DNA of 64,000 nucleotides from Marasmius tenuissimus (taxonomy: Eukaryota; Basidiomycota; Agaricomycetes; Agaricales; Marasmiaceae): positions 698,747 through 762,746 of the forward strand of contig JAQOTA010000022.1 in NCBI GenBank assembly GCA_029532415.1. Reading direction: 5' to 3'. The notes under the pieces are model-generated. The model made no database searches and had not been told where the DNA came from. It was given only the letters and a program-made list of their open reading frames with translations. Each line of letters starts with the position of its first letter. The stretch's first letter is position 1. Shown piece after piece: positions 46,460 through 59,105 of this stretch. The position numbers were made by a program, and so were the translations under genes.

Positions 46460-49230
46460 GCTTAGGCTGTTACTAGTCGTCGCTTACAGCTTCACAGCTC
46501 GCTCGGCTCGGTTACTGATTTGTCTGACCAGCTGACCTCCAGCCGAGGTAGAAGAGGATCATGATGATGATGCACAGTGGCAAACAACACATTCGGTTCT
46601 CGGACTCGGAATGTGGGGTAATTAGACTTCGGTTGGTATGCGGGGAAAGAGAGCCACTGAGCTCCTAAAAGCCACACGGGAGGCCGTCGTTGGTCTGGTA
46701 AGTACAGGCGGTGGGGGGAGGGGGGGGTAGAAGAAAACAATGCTGGGGGGAACGAGGGGTAAGACTTCTTGTACTTGGCTTAATCACCGTTTAGAAGGGA
46801 CAGAAGATTGAGCCAAGTGACTGCGGACTAGGACTGCGGATCTGAAACCCCCTCGTGTGTGTGTCTACCATAGAATAGAGACTCGCCTGGACATGTATGG
46901 TATACACGACCGCTTTTGGGATATGTAACAGATGCGTAACTTAGTAAGCTCAGATCCTACTGAAATTCTTGATGGGTCTACGCGACCGAGGAAGTTGTGT
47001 CTGTAACCCATAGCTCGGAGGGCGAGAAATGTAAGGGGATCGACACCCGGTAATGAAGGAAGGCACCATGGAGGAAATGTAATGTAATGACTTGAACGCA
47101 ATTGAATGTCGAAAAGAAGGAATTCGAAAGGATTCGGGACTCGAAATGTGGAGTATAATTAGACAGAGAATCAGGCGTTGGTGTATTGAATGTATATGAG
47201 TAAACAGGCAGCCGCACAGTTACAACAATGTGGGGGGAAAAGAGAGCCACTGAGCCTTCTGATGGGGGAGAGGGGGCCTTCAACCAAGCTCGATGGTTAC
47301 ATGGCCCGAGAGATTCAAGGCTACTTGGCAGAGTTTGTTCTTTGAGCCCTAGCCTCTCAGGACTATAAGGAACAGAGGATTCAGCGACGCAATCAGAGGA
47401 CGACTGCGGAGTTAACTGGCCCCCCACCCCCGTAGAATGTTGATGTCTATATGTAGAGAGACTCGCTTGGACATTTGGAAAGTCGAGAGTCGTGACCCCC
47501 CATGACCGCTTGGACATTAGACGTTTTGGTATGTATGTATCTGCCCACATGCGTAAATACGCGTCGACTGCACATGAAATTTGAAACCCCAAGCTCCGTC
47601 CATCGAGGTACGCGCACGAACGGCGCAGAGAGACGGATCTTGCATGCCTTCCGTTGCATGTACTGTAGTCGAACGTTATCAAAGTCAGTACCCGTAACCC
47701 AATCAACGCAAACACCTGGGGTCCTCGAACTACCGAGGGGATTAGCGTTTGACGTTTGACCTCCGTCGTTCCATCCATGCGAGTTAATGAACATTGAACC
47801 CGAAGCCTAACGCAAAACACAATTCTCGAGTCGGACGGACGCGGACGAGTGGGAGAGAGAGAGAGGGAAGACCGTAGACGCGACGCTGTTGCATAGTGAA
47901 ATGCAACGTTGCGTTTTTTTTTTTTTGACGGATGGGTGTGCGTATGCGTCTCTGTGGTATGGTATGGTGTAGTGCATGCCAAGGAATACAAATTAAGGGA
48001 TAAGGAATAAGGAATATGAAAAGAAGGGGAAAAAAACGCACGCGAGGAATGATAAACAGATGGGTACGAGAAAGGGGGGAGAGAAAGAGGAAGAGAACAA
48101 AACGCTCGGAGAACGCACCTACATACACCTACACCCGATTTTTTGTCGTTTGTTCCTGAGACTCAGAGGATTAATCTCGAAGAATATGCCACGATCATCT
48201 CCAGATTGAGACTGAGGACTGAGGACAACGCATTTTTTTTTTGGGCGGACGGACGCGCACGAAGGTCAAAGCGCACTGAAACTTTGAAAATGGATGGGTG
48301 TGCGGGGCATGACGAAAGAGGGTGCGAAGTCGGAAGGTGAAAGAGAGAGGGAGAGGGAGAGAGGGGAAACTAGACTCCAAGCTCGGAAAAACGCACCCAC
48401 CGACACCCACGGAAGATGTTCGGAGCAAAAGTTTGTATCTTGAACGAGGAGATGCCTGAAACTTCCATGGGATCGACACCCGGTTCTTACGATAATGAAG
48501 GAAGGAAGGGAAGAGGAAATGTAAGATTCTTGAAACTTGAACGGAGAAGGCGATAATGTATTTGAATGTCGAAGAAGAGTGGACGGACGGACGCGGGCAA
48601 CAAGTTCTGTAGTGGTGGTAGTTTATAAGGTAAAACGGTAATGGGGTTGCGGGTTGAGCGGATACGTAGAGTGAGTGTGCGGAATAACGAACGGTTGGGG
48701 TGGGTGGGTGAATGGGTTGGTAATCCAGTAAGGGGAAGTGGTTTGGGTTGGATAGAGAAAAGCGAAAAAGAGTCAAGAATCATAATGAACGCACGGTTGG
48801 AGTCTGTCGTAGGATCCACCTACACCCACATTCGAACTCTGGTACCTAGTTACGATGATTAGCATTCTTCTTGTTGATGAAAGGAGAGAGCAGAGTGTGG
48901 CGGTGGAAGGTGTATCAGTACCCAGGGCGGACGGACGCGGGGGAGGGAAGGGAAAAAAATATGTCGAAAGTGGTTGGTATTATAGCTTGGTTTTCAAATG
49001 GCTTGCGGGAGAGGTAGAACGGATTGTCTCGTGTGTGAACGCAAGAGGTGTCTGAGTGTTGAGGCTGGAGCGAGAACAAAAGCGTGTTGAAGGAGGATGT
49101 GGTAAAAGCGTGTATCGAGAAGGAGGCAATTACTATAGAGAGCAACTACCAAAACAAGAAATAACCAAAAGGAGTATCATTGAAAAAGGACAATGGAGCG
49201 AGATCGCATCGCGAATTGATCTAAGATCCA
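46460..49230 (+). repeat. Purine-rich diverged repeats upstream of the Ser-rich gene
   Basis: Repeated modules: cggggaaagagagccactgag (46645, 47230); agactcgcctggacat (46878, 47459); gggatcgacacccggt followed by aatgaaggaagg (47037, 48469); gcggacggacgcg (48244, 48920, relatives at 47830 and 48580); acctacaccca (48125, 48400, 48822). GA-rich tracts and A- or T-homopolymers are frequent. The pattern points to several local duplications, not a gene. Confidence 0.5.
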
Positions 49231-49314
49231 GGGTGTATTACATCAGTTGATACTTATATGACCCAGCCGTTTGCTTGCTCTCCCTTTATTTTTTTCTCCC
49301 AACCCATAACCCAA

Positions 49315-51121
49315 ATGACAGCAGCGACAACAACACACTCGAAACGAATCCGCTTTGCACCTCTCCCCGACCCCCGACGTTCTGTCATTCTCACCGACGA
49401 TGGCAAGGAACACCCGCTCCCAATGGAATTTGAAGTGGACGAATACGACGAAAAAGCAGCGGCGGCGAGCGTGATCCCTATCCCCATCCCACTGGCATGT
49501 ATACCAGAGTCGCTGAGTCTGGCTATCATCGGTGTAACGAGCGCCCCACCGACGCCCGTCGTCGCTGTTTCTCCCCTCCCCCCGCCGTCATCATCATCAT
49601 CATACTCAAAGTCGTCGTCGCAGAAGAAGAGCTCGAGACGTTCGCTGACGTCGTTATTCAAATCCTTGGCACACCACTCTTCCTCTTCCTCATCCTCCTC
49701 ATCATCACCGGCATCTTCCCCCGATTCGAGTCCAAACCCAGGCTACGACACTCTATCCTCCGCATCGTCGAGCTCGAGCTCGAGTAGCATCCACACATTG
49801 ACCCCCACTCAGTCGAACGAAACGACGACGATCATTGCCACGCCCACCACCACCACCACCACCACGGGGCAACAATCCCCCAACGCAGCGTTCTACAAAC
49901 CCACATCGACAAACCTCCAACTCAACTTTGGCAGTGGCCTCTTCCGCCCTTCGTCCCGCGAACCCCCTACCTCGCGCTCGAAACGACCCCAATCCACCGA
50001 TGGATCTGGGTTGAGCAACGCATTGTCGAGGTGGACGTCGGGTAGCTCGTCAAAGAGCGAACGGTTTGTGCCGCCTAGTAAAGGGTATGGGTTTGGGACG
50101 CCGCTGTATAGGACGCAGAGTACGCAGAGTTACAAGGTGAGCCCCTCTCCCCTTCTCTCCCCTCCATCTGTTAATCGTTACTAACCCTCGGTTGTAGAAA
50201 TCAAAACGCCTAGCAGAACAAGCCCGTGCATCAGGTCTCCTATCATCCCTGCACGGCGGTGACAACAGCAGGACAGGTACCAAGATGTTAAACGGCAGAG
50301 TGTACGGTGCCAAGCGAAACAGCAAGGGGCCTCCATCGCAGACTAACCACTTTGCGAATATCAAATCGGACGATCGGGAGGAACCCGATTTTGTGGAGTG
50401 GGGGTATGGAGGGATGGGCAGTGTTAAGCATCAGAAGGATGGGGTTGGGGGGAAGGTTTGGGGGAGGCTTGCTGCGGGAGGGGATGATGATGAGGGGGAG
50501 GATGATGGGGGTGGGATGGCGTGGGTGAAGAGGAGGAAGGAACAGAGGGAGGCTAGGGAGAGGGCTGAGAGGGAGGCGAAGGAGAGCGAGGAAGGTACTG
50601 GGGGTGGGGAGAGTACTCCTACGCCTTCGCCAGAGACGCAGGAGAGACCGACGCATACGAAGAGTCCTTCTGTCGCTTCGAATCCTTCTACACCGACACA
50701 GGCTCAGGCTCAGTCTCCTCCTCCCCCACCATCGACACAGCAGATGGCGAGGACGGATTCGCAGGAAGAACACGTGAGGGCTGTCAACGTTCCCGCTCCG
50801 AGACCACATCATCATCACAGTCATTCGAGGAAGAGCTCCCTACAAGTCCAAATCACTCCACCTGAAACCGGCCCCGTCGAGGCTGTTGAAGAATTGGCAC
50901 CTGCCCCCGTGACCAATGTTGTCGCCGAAAAAGAGCCTGTGGCGACGACTCCACCGTCAGAATCGTCGTCATCCTCTTCGGGGTCTGATGATGAGGATTA
51001 TTCTGAGGAGGACGATGAGGAGGACGATGATGAGGAAGATGAGGACGAGCAGGAGGAAGAGTTGAGGAAGACGTGTAAGGGTGCTGGTGTTGAGAAGGTC
51101 AGCGCGCATTATCATCGGTAG
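49315..51121 (+). CDS. Ser-rich, acidic-tailed basidiomycete protein of unknown function
   Basis: Two exons (49315-50136, 50198-51121), about 580 residues. I chose the ATG at 49315 because the conserved-looking start MTAATTTHSKRIRFAPLPDP follows it; an upstream in-frame ATG at 49258 adds 19 residues. Order: RFAPLPDPRRSVILTDDG head, long Ser/Pro/Thr-rich low-complexity linker (poly-Ser runs of up to 10), SGLFRPSSRE, a conserved block at the exon junction (KGYGFGTPLYRTQSTQSYKK), MLNGRVYGAKRNS, a charged coiled-coil-like stretch (KRRKEQREARERAEREAKE), then a poly-Asp/Glu tract and the end GAGVEKVSAHYHR. Not recognised beyond being a fungal disordered protein. Codon use and an open frame through low-complexity DNA support a real gene. 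Confidence 0.75.
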
Positions 51122-51414
51122 ATTGGATTGGACCTTGGTTTTCTTTTTTGGTTTGTGTAATTCATAGTAGGATACCCCTCCTCCCTTTTCTTTTTTTCTT
51201 TCGGTTGTAGTGTCGTTTTACTGCTTTACTTATACGTACTTGCATATTTTTTTTTGTTGATAGTCAACTGTCATAGTCACCATCACCATCATCATCATCG
51301 CTCACTCCTCTCTGTACCCATAGCTATTAGCATAGTCGCAATCGCAATTGATCAACGTTCTCGTATTGAATCGCTAATTTGACCATGATTTTACTTTGCA
51401 CGTTGGGTATCAAT

Positions 51415-51515
51415 GTGCCCGTAACTCAGTGGTAGAGTGTGAGATTGCAATTCAAGGGTTATAACGCAACAGTTGCAATATCTTGAAGCCCCGTGTTCGA
51501 CCCACGGCGGGCACT
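51415..51515 (+). tRNA. tRNA-Cys (GCA) with intron
   Basis: Same exons as the 35.7-kb copy: GTGCCCG acceptor, anticodon loop TTGCAA, TTCGACC T loop, U73. The intron of about 32 nt differs completely in sequence from those of the other two copies except at its ends. Confidence 0.93.
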
Positions 51516-52538
51516 ATTCGTATATGATGTTGAAATTGTTTTTTTCTTTCTCCCTTCTTCTTACACAACCTTCTATATTTCTCTATTCGTTTTTCTCTTT
51601 GTATTGTAGTGCATAATTCGTCGTACGCCGTAAATGCATGCATGGATGGACCGAATTTGGCCCCCTATTCAAAAACTCAAACCCACCACCGAGAGACCCT
51701 CGCGGACCTGTTCGAGTTTTCTTTGCGCTTTTCCTACGCGCGTCCAGCACCACGCCGAGCCCTCCGAGTCTGACATCCGACGCCTCTCTCTACATCTTCC
51801 GAACGAACCAGGCTCCCTGATCCCTATGCAACCCAAAAAAAATACGGAACACTCCACCCCCTGAAAATCCCAAAGCGTGGTGTCTCCATCCTCGCCATAT
51901 CCTCTGGGTACCTAGCTAGCACAGACTGAGAACGTTGTCGTGACCTGCGAATGGGGTTTTGCGATGGGATGATGAATTTAACCACAAACTCCGTATCCGT
52001 GGGTTTTGGGTTTGGCCAACCACACTTGAGAATGGGTATAATCGTGATAACCAGTGGTCATGTGTGTGTGTGAATCGGTTTGGACCAAAGATATCTCGAC
52101 GTTTGGGACTCCGAAGGGGGAGGTTTGGGATTGGACGTCGGGGTTTGGACTTTGAGTGTCGGTCGGAGGACTGGTGAGGGTGAGGGAAAAACGAAAAAGG
52201 TTTGGTTTATAGGAGCTGATTCGTCTGCGAGGATTCGTAGCTCTCGACATACTCGTCGTAAGCAACGGGGGCTGTTGATGTCGAATGGCCAGGGCATTAC
52301 AACAACAACGATAATCGTGACGGTGGTTGGCGTTCAAAAAAAAAAAAAAAGCTCTTTCGAATAGGGGCCTGTTACCCAGGGTAAGTTGTGAGTCCTCACC
52401 GGCACCCCCCCCCAGGTTTTCGAAGTACTACAAAAAATGCAAGGTGTCGCTAGTCAGTGGCCAGTAAAAGAGAAGGAGAGAGAGAAAACGAAAAAAAAAG
52501 ATATTTACAATGACCTTGGGCCATCCAAAGATTAATAC
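51516..52538. other. No gene found
   Basis: Spacer with a poly-A tract (52336-52350), a C tract (52406-52414) and GT-rich DNA near 52060. Opposed short frames at 51980-52360 are unrecognised. Confidence 0.4.
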
Positions 52539-52642
52539 AGTGCCCGCCGTGGGTCGAACACGGGGCTTCAAGATATTACAATTGGTGCGACGCTTGGGCG
52601 TTTTGATTGCAATCTCACACTCTACCACTGAGTTACGGGCAC
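52539..52642 (-). tRNA. tRNA-Cys (GCA) with intron
   Basis: Third tRNA-Cys, inverted with respect to the one 1.1 kb away. Acceptor GTGCCCG/CGGGCAC, D arm, GCA anticodon, T arm and U73 are all present. Its intron (about 34 nt) includes an own inverted word pair (aaaacgccc/gggcgtttt side) unlike the other copies. The base before the 3' anticodon stem differs slightly (TAATATC instead of CAATATC), inside the intron end. Confidence 0.92.
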
Positions 52643-54015
52643 GTTGAATTCAGGTAGAAGAGGAGCTTTGTGAAGCCTCAAACCGCCGACTTTAACAAGA
52701 AAGACGACCTCAGCGGTGGATCGAACGAAGATGAAGGAAATATCCCAAACTAGTCGTCTGCGATAATTGACGTCGTCGACACAGAAGAACAAGTCGGTGT
52801 ATTCCTACCCCCACTCGACGCAATCGTGGAGTTGTCTGACTGAAGCCTAATTGTGAGTACCCTTTGGCAGCAAGTTCCTTGCCTTACATTACCCCCCGCC
52901 CAGTGCGCACCGTCAAATGCCTTCGATGAACTCAGGTACAGACCTGGACGAAAACATCGGTACTAGTCGAGATTGACTCGGCAAATTCCTCGACTTTCCC
53001 CCCTTTCCTTCGTTACCGAGTATGTGGTGTCGCGTCAAGGCGTTCATTTACAAGAATGAACGCCTTGAACGAATTTGTGTACAGTCTGTGGCGACTCACG
53101 TACTTTTGACCCCTTGTCCCTGGTAGTGAAACCGAAGAAGAACATACCCATCGCTCAATTAATATCGTTTTTAGCGACCCTAGCATAGTAACCTACTACC
53201 TTAGCCTAGTGAATAGCCCAAGAAAAAAAGCCAAGGAGCTCTCTCACTCCGACGGGTGGAGTTGTGTGAACCTAATTTCTAATCTGGATTTGAACCAAGA
53301 GGTCTCGCCGATTGGAATCGAGTACATGTACGGCATGGGGTGGTCCCCTCTGACAGCTGTCCGCCACAAACTGAATAGACTACTTGAACTTGATAAACCA
53401 TTGAAATTTTCGCTGAGATAACCGTCTAAGTGAAATCCCCGTGCTCAAAAACCTACAAAACGACACCAAAATCATCCTGTATTTTACAGTACCACAGGAA
53501 AACAATCAAAAGGTAGCTAGCATGACATATAGCTGGGCTCAACAGAGCTTCCCACCACATCCGTGTTCCCAGAGCCAGAGCGATTTTTTTAACCTTCTCG
53601 AGGTTTCAGTACAACCATAACTGTGCCTGTGACGCATTTCTTGTCTGTAGGTTGAAAAACATATACGATCCATTCTGCGACATATAAGGACATTGGAGCG
53701 ACATGAGGAGGGGACAGAGAGAGCTGTAGAAAGTGGCGTGCCGTGTGCGCCGCTGCCAACAGAAGCCCCGGATATCAAATTCTCACGCCGCCCACGCGAC
53801 TGGACCCATGTACGCGATTCCAATCGGCGAGACCTCTTGATTTGAACGACAGCGATCCTCTCCCCCTCCCCGAGTGGGGACTCGGGCTATGTACAACTTG
53901 AACTACTGGAGCAAGAACAGATAAGCTAACAAGTAAGCCCCATACAGAGTCAGAAGTCACCCGTACTTTACAGACCATCATCATGGGGCCGCGTACCACC
54001 ACTATCATCTTGAGC
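52643..54015. other. No confident gene; one perfect hairpin
   Basis: At 53035-53068 a 14-bp perfect inverted repeat (tcaaggcgttcatt) flanks a 6-nt loop. The frame at 53209-53421 and minus frames at 53539-54017 are unrecognised. Confidence 0.4.
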
Positions 54016-54021
54016 ATTTAA

Positions 54022-55731
54022 CCCCAGTGAAAATGAACATACAAAATGACGCATTGTCAGCAATTGTCAGCTATTCCCAGGCTTTAAGCGAGGGGTTTCA
54101 CCCAAATATCTCGCAATTGTCTGACAATGGCTGGTAATAGGAAAAACGGGACCTTTTTTCGCATTGTCAGCTATTTACAGCCATTATGGACCAAAATGAA
54201 CGAATGGTAGGGCTCAGGGACCGGGCTATTCTCGTGTATTGCTAGATATTACTCAGTATCACTGTATCGCACTATGCACATTGAGCTATTGCCAGAAATT
54301 GAATTCAATTAACACCTATTATACGGTACAACAGTAATATGAAGGACTACGGGGATGGTACGTATGTGAGATGTACTAATAGACCGACGAGAAGTATTCA
54401 AGTAGGTACCGCCGCCGCGCTGCCATTCTATTTACAGCCAACCGTCTGTCCGAGATATTGTGAGCTACCTGAATGCAAAGTAAGAGAAAGATGACATACC
54501 TGAGTTCAAAGGAAGGGATTCTCTCCATTGCCATACGTACTTTCCATGCCCGGGATAGTAGGAAAAACTATGGAATGTCCAAATGTCAGTTAGTACTCTG
54601 AAACTGGTAGCGACAAATTATAATGCAAGTGTACGTACCCCAAAGAAATCCCGAGAGACTCTCGGTGCATGCGCACACGGTCACTGCCTGCAGTTGGTTA
54701 ACAGGTTTTGACTACGGGTATTCGATGGCTGAAGTCAACGAGTGGGCAGGGAACAGGGAACTTCGAGAGCCGATTTATAGCCTTCAATGAAAGAAACATT
54801 GTGATGAGTGACAGCTATCAAACAATTGAATCAATCAGGTTGATCTGAGGCACAGAGACTAGGGATACTCACCGTGCGCGTACACACGAGACTAACAAAT
54901 TCAATAGCGACTCCAACACAAAAAAATCGTGACTTGACCTGCTTGCCTTCATATTTGAGGCCGAACACAGCTTCTGGATAATATATAAAATAAGATCAGT
55001 ATAGTGATATAGGATATCAAGACACTAGGAAATGGAAAGGGGAAAACTTACTGAAATGGTGTAATCTAGTTTCGGGTCGTGGTCGTAGTCTTGAGGAGAG
55101 TGAGCTGGCAGGTGGCTGTGTCCAAATTGAACGATTTTGGACTCGCGCCCGGCAGAGCCGCTCACTGGCGCCTATATTCACGCATACGTGAATACAAGCG
55201 CCGGCGACGACCAATGTTTGAACGACGATGACAATCACAACTGTCACTAGCCTCGGTATTCTCTTCTCAATCTCACTAACCCTCATCTTTATGCTCTAAA
55301 ATGGTAGACTGAATGTACTGTCACCCAAGATAATGTAAAAGCAAGTACACCCATTGGCAGTGTTATACTTATCACATTCTAGCTAAGTTAGGATGGTCTC
55401 TGGAGGATATCAGACAATATGTCGTGAATCGGTAGGTGGGTACCTTGGGCTAATACAACGGCGAGCTTGTCTCTGGTCCACCCTGAGTTACGTTGAACCC
55501 TGTTTGTATTACTCATACAAAGAATGCCATTGCTGGGGAGACAACTCTATCCTGGAATATGGGAGAATAGCTCAAAACACTCAAAGGATGCCGTTGCCGG
55601 GGACATCTGTGTCTCGAATACGAGAGAATAGCTGGGAATACTCAAAATAGCCCAGAAATAGCGTCATATCACATTTCAATAGTCGGCAATATCAGACAAT
55701 GTGACTAAATTTATGTCAATTTTCACTGGGA
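54022..55731. mobile_element. 1.7-kb TIR element, non-autonomous
   Basis: Left end reads CCCAGTGAAAATGAACATA and the right end, inverted, CCCAGTGAAAATTGACATAA. The direct repeat ATTTAAC flanks both sides (54016-54022 and 55731-55737), a candidate target-site duplication; it includes TTAA, so a piggyBac-type TTAA duplication is an alternative. Subterminal zones repeat cattgtcag/agctattc words in both halves. No transposase is seen inside. Confidence 0.65.
54890..55286 (-). CDS. Possible small membrane protein gene inside the TIR element
   Basis: Starts MRVSEIEKRIPRLVTVVIVI followed by VVQTLVVAGACIHVCVNIG, a signal-anchor-like hydrophobic helix. After a donor (gtaagttttc, near 55050) and an acceptor before 54970 the frame continues KAVFGLKYEGKQVKSRFFCV and GVAIEFVSLVCTR, then a donor gtgagtatcc. 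Further exons could not be found and the family is not recognised. It could be a captured gene piece. Confidence 0.3.
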
Positions 55732-55739
55732 TTTAACGT

Positions 55740-58700
55740 TCAACTCAGACTGGGAAACACCACCATCATCGCGAGGTCCGATACCACCATCCTCATCGGG
55801 GATCCCCCCCCCCTTCTGACTCCAGGCGCCAAATGAGTTTCTCAATTAGCCAAGGCCAAAAAAACCTACATGTACATGTACAGGTAATGACTTTAGACTC
55901 GTCTGTCCTAGTCCAGCTGTTCATCAGCGACGAATTCAATGGAACGCTCGGACAGACAAACGGCGTCTGCGTAGGACTCTGGCAAGAATGAATTGGCCAA
56001 GAGAGCTTACTGTTCGCAAGTCATCAGCGACGGCGAGTCGGTAGCGGCAGGCAAACAATCCAAATCAAGGATTCGAGAGTCGGGGGGGGGGGACATTGAC
56101 ACAATGACAACTGAACAACGAGATGATAGCGTACGTCGCTGTAGAAGTGATGAGGTGTAATACGAAGAGCTGAGTTCGATGAATGAGGCAATCCCGTCGT
56201 TTTTGATGGGTGAATACTAAACTCAACAGAGTAAGCGGGTAAGATTGGTTTAGCCCTCATAGCAGTGGGAACTAAACAAGGGTAAGCGTGTCGGAAAACG
56301 AGGCTACGAGCCACGACTCTGACTCCGGATCCAGGGCGAGCGAGGGGAACTCCCGAAAAAGGTATGTAAGCAAGTTCAAGTTGGGGCTTAGAAAGATTGG
56401 TTTCAATAGTTCGTTGGCGGCTGCGTAATATGAAGGAACGCGTCACCGACCTGGGGAGCGGTAGTATGTATGACTGGAATCAAGAGAAATGGAAACGAAG
56501 GAGTCTCGTTGATGCCATGAGCGATATCGGGTCCCACACGTTGCACGCTCGATAGAACTCTTGATAGAAAGAACCCTCGTTTGTTCTCTGACTGGTCACT
56601 GCGGACACCAGGACAAAGCAGCAAGCCGATGATGCCTCCGGCGTAAATGACGATGCGACGTCGAACAAATCACGCACGTTGGCATCTTCTTGGTTTTTTG
56701 GTGCTTGATCTTGACTCCTTGTAAGATCATAATATCCTCTCCCCGAGTCGGAAGATATTCCGAACACCGGCTATCTTCCGGCCCTGGGAAACCGTCGTGG
56801 GGATCGACCAGGATGATTCATGGACGATGATGATGATAATACCAAAGTTCAAAGACCCGAGAGTTAACTTGACTCCGTATGGTGAACAAGCCGAGCCTCC
56901 CAAGAAGAAAGGATTTGCGAGGCACTAGACTCGTCTCGTCTTTCGCTTGGAAAAAGACTGGGAGGCCGAGACTCAGACCCAAGATCTGGTCAAAGATACG
57001 GTTGCCGAGGAAGCTCGTGCGACGAGAGTCGAGACTCAACGTCAAAGGTTAAACCCCCCAAAAAGTCAACAGTGTCTCGGGTGATTCAGATTTGAGATTC
57101 TAGACACATTTCGGGGAAAGGGCGGGGTCGAGGAATGGAGGGGCTTGGTTTTCGAGATAAGGACGGTGGACGATAGAGAGTCTAGAGCTGGAGGCTGAGG
57201 ACTGGGAAGGAATAAGTCTAGTAGCTTTTCAGATCAGAAACCGTTTACAGGGCTCGGACCACCGCGCTGCTTTGACCGCCCTTCCTCTGACCATACTTCC
57301 CAAGCGTGCCGACATCCCCCCGAGGCCTCAAAACCGAAAATACGAACGGACGTAAGGGAAGCGGCGATTTGAGGCAATAATCTTGGGTCTTCACCACGTA
57401 GGAGTCGTTAGAGTCGGCATTCAAAGGTAGAGCCGAAGCCAGACGCCGGCGAGCCTACATGGAAAGCTGAGCGGCATATTCAGAGCGAACGAGGTAGGCG
57501 CATTGTGCGAGCGGACGGGCAGCGTGTAAGAGGGGAGAAATAGGTAAAGGGCCCCGATATCGGGATTGATATACAATAAGGGTAGAAAGGCTGCAGGCTG
57601 ATGGCAGGATTGAGCACGCTGACGTTCGTGCGGAATGAGGAAGGGGAACATGTCTTTGCCCATGAACGAGTCCGAAGTCCAAATCGCACGAGCTTTCGAA
57701 GCTAGTTGATCAGAGGAGTAATGTTTTGCCATAGTAATGTAAGGGTGTAGGGCTGGAGATCGTTCCATATCCTTTGGAGGTGGAAAGTACGTGTATAGGT
57801 TGGCTCTTGACAAGAAGCAAGCCGAATATTGACGTCCTGAGGCTGGGAGTCACGTACTCCGATCATCCAATTGGTCTCGGGATAAGAACGTGCGAAGGGA
57901 CCCTCGACTACTGTGCGTCGAGATCGCCGCGGAGTGCACTACACAGATAGATAAGGACGTTTGGATGAAAAATACGAGGTGACGGAGGAGAACAGATACT
58001 CGTCCGCCTCCAACGTCCGAAGATTACGAGTTGCACGGAGGAAGGTCGAAGATTGTGCATGTTACGGAAATGATTTCGATGCCGTATGAGTTTTTGTATG
58101 AATCGTTATCGCTATTTTGCGTCTGCTCCGCTTCGCTTCGACGGCTGTAAGCTCTACGTTCAGAGCTATGCCACGGTCAATGGAACCAAGGGTTATGGCA
58201 AGGAGATAAGATTGCGAGTTGGGAAGGAGTCTGTAGACTGTAGCGCGTAGGTACAATTCAACAGCGTTGGGTGCTCATAACACGAAGACCGGATCATGGG
58301 TCGATTGTACGAATGACACCGGCGAGAGTTGAATGCAAGGCAAACGAGATCGTATGACACTGCTCTGGGCCTGCAAAGCCAAGATTGTCGTGGCAGACTC
58401 TGGCCAGTCTCTCATGAGCTCTCGAGAGATAAGCTAGCCATTTCGGAATTCGCGTCCTAGTCTGTAAGTGTGAGAATCATTACGGAAGAGACGCAGACGA
58501 AAGTAGGTGCTCACCGAAGCTCTCTCGAGTATGTTCCCCTGTCTCTGTTCTTATATATCAGAGTCGATGTACTGCAATATTAAGGCTCAAGTGCTATGAC
58601 GGTATGTCGAAGAGGAAGCCATCGAATGCCGGATCGTTCTTCGCGTTGAGGAAATGAAAGGTATCATGAAATGAGTCCCGGAGAGTATATAGACTCGATC

Positions 58701-59105
58701 CCAACCTATATGAGCGACGGAAAGGTTCTAGCTGGTGAGGATAATCCCAGGATGGTACCTTGGGCACTGGCACTGCGCGCTTGTGTTCGTGGGTGCACTG
58801 TGATAGCTGAGCGCTGAGTTCCTGATCCGGGGAAAAAAGGTAGAGTGTCCGTGGTTGGTGAGGTTGGGTGAGACGATGAGGCTTCGCATTCAGCCAGTCA
58901 TATAACCAAGCGAGGAATAATCATGTTTGAGCTTCTCGTCAAGTTCAAAACGATGGTCCATAAACGCAGAAATCCCAAAATGGCCGTGTCAGAAAGAGTT
59001 GCTGAGTCGGGCGCCTATTTTTAACAGGCTGCTTGAAGACGTACTCCCACCACCTGGCCTGCGTGCTCAACGCCTCGCCCTGTCTGTCCTTGTCCCACTG
59101 CAATA
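55740..59105. other. No confident gene in 3.4 kb
   Basis: Contains C and G homopolymers (55805-55814, 56083-56092) and several minus-strand frames, the longest at 57421-57813 starting MSRANLYTYFPPPKDMERSP. In another frame the same DNA reads AARPLAQCAYLVRSEYAAQL, so a shifted or spliced relic is possible. Nothing was recognised. Confidence 0.35.

Noticed and set aside
46978..47991. 337-codon minus-strand frame
   Set aside because: Lies in purine-rich repeats, has poly-Lys and His-Thr runs from microsatellites, no domain and no exon pattern; likely open by composition.
50288..50824. 178-codon minus-strand frame opposite the Ser-rich gene
   Set aside because: Arises from low-complexity GA-rich coding DNA on the plus strand; Arg/Leu/Pro-only composition.
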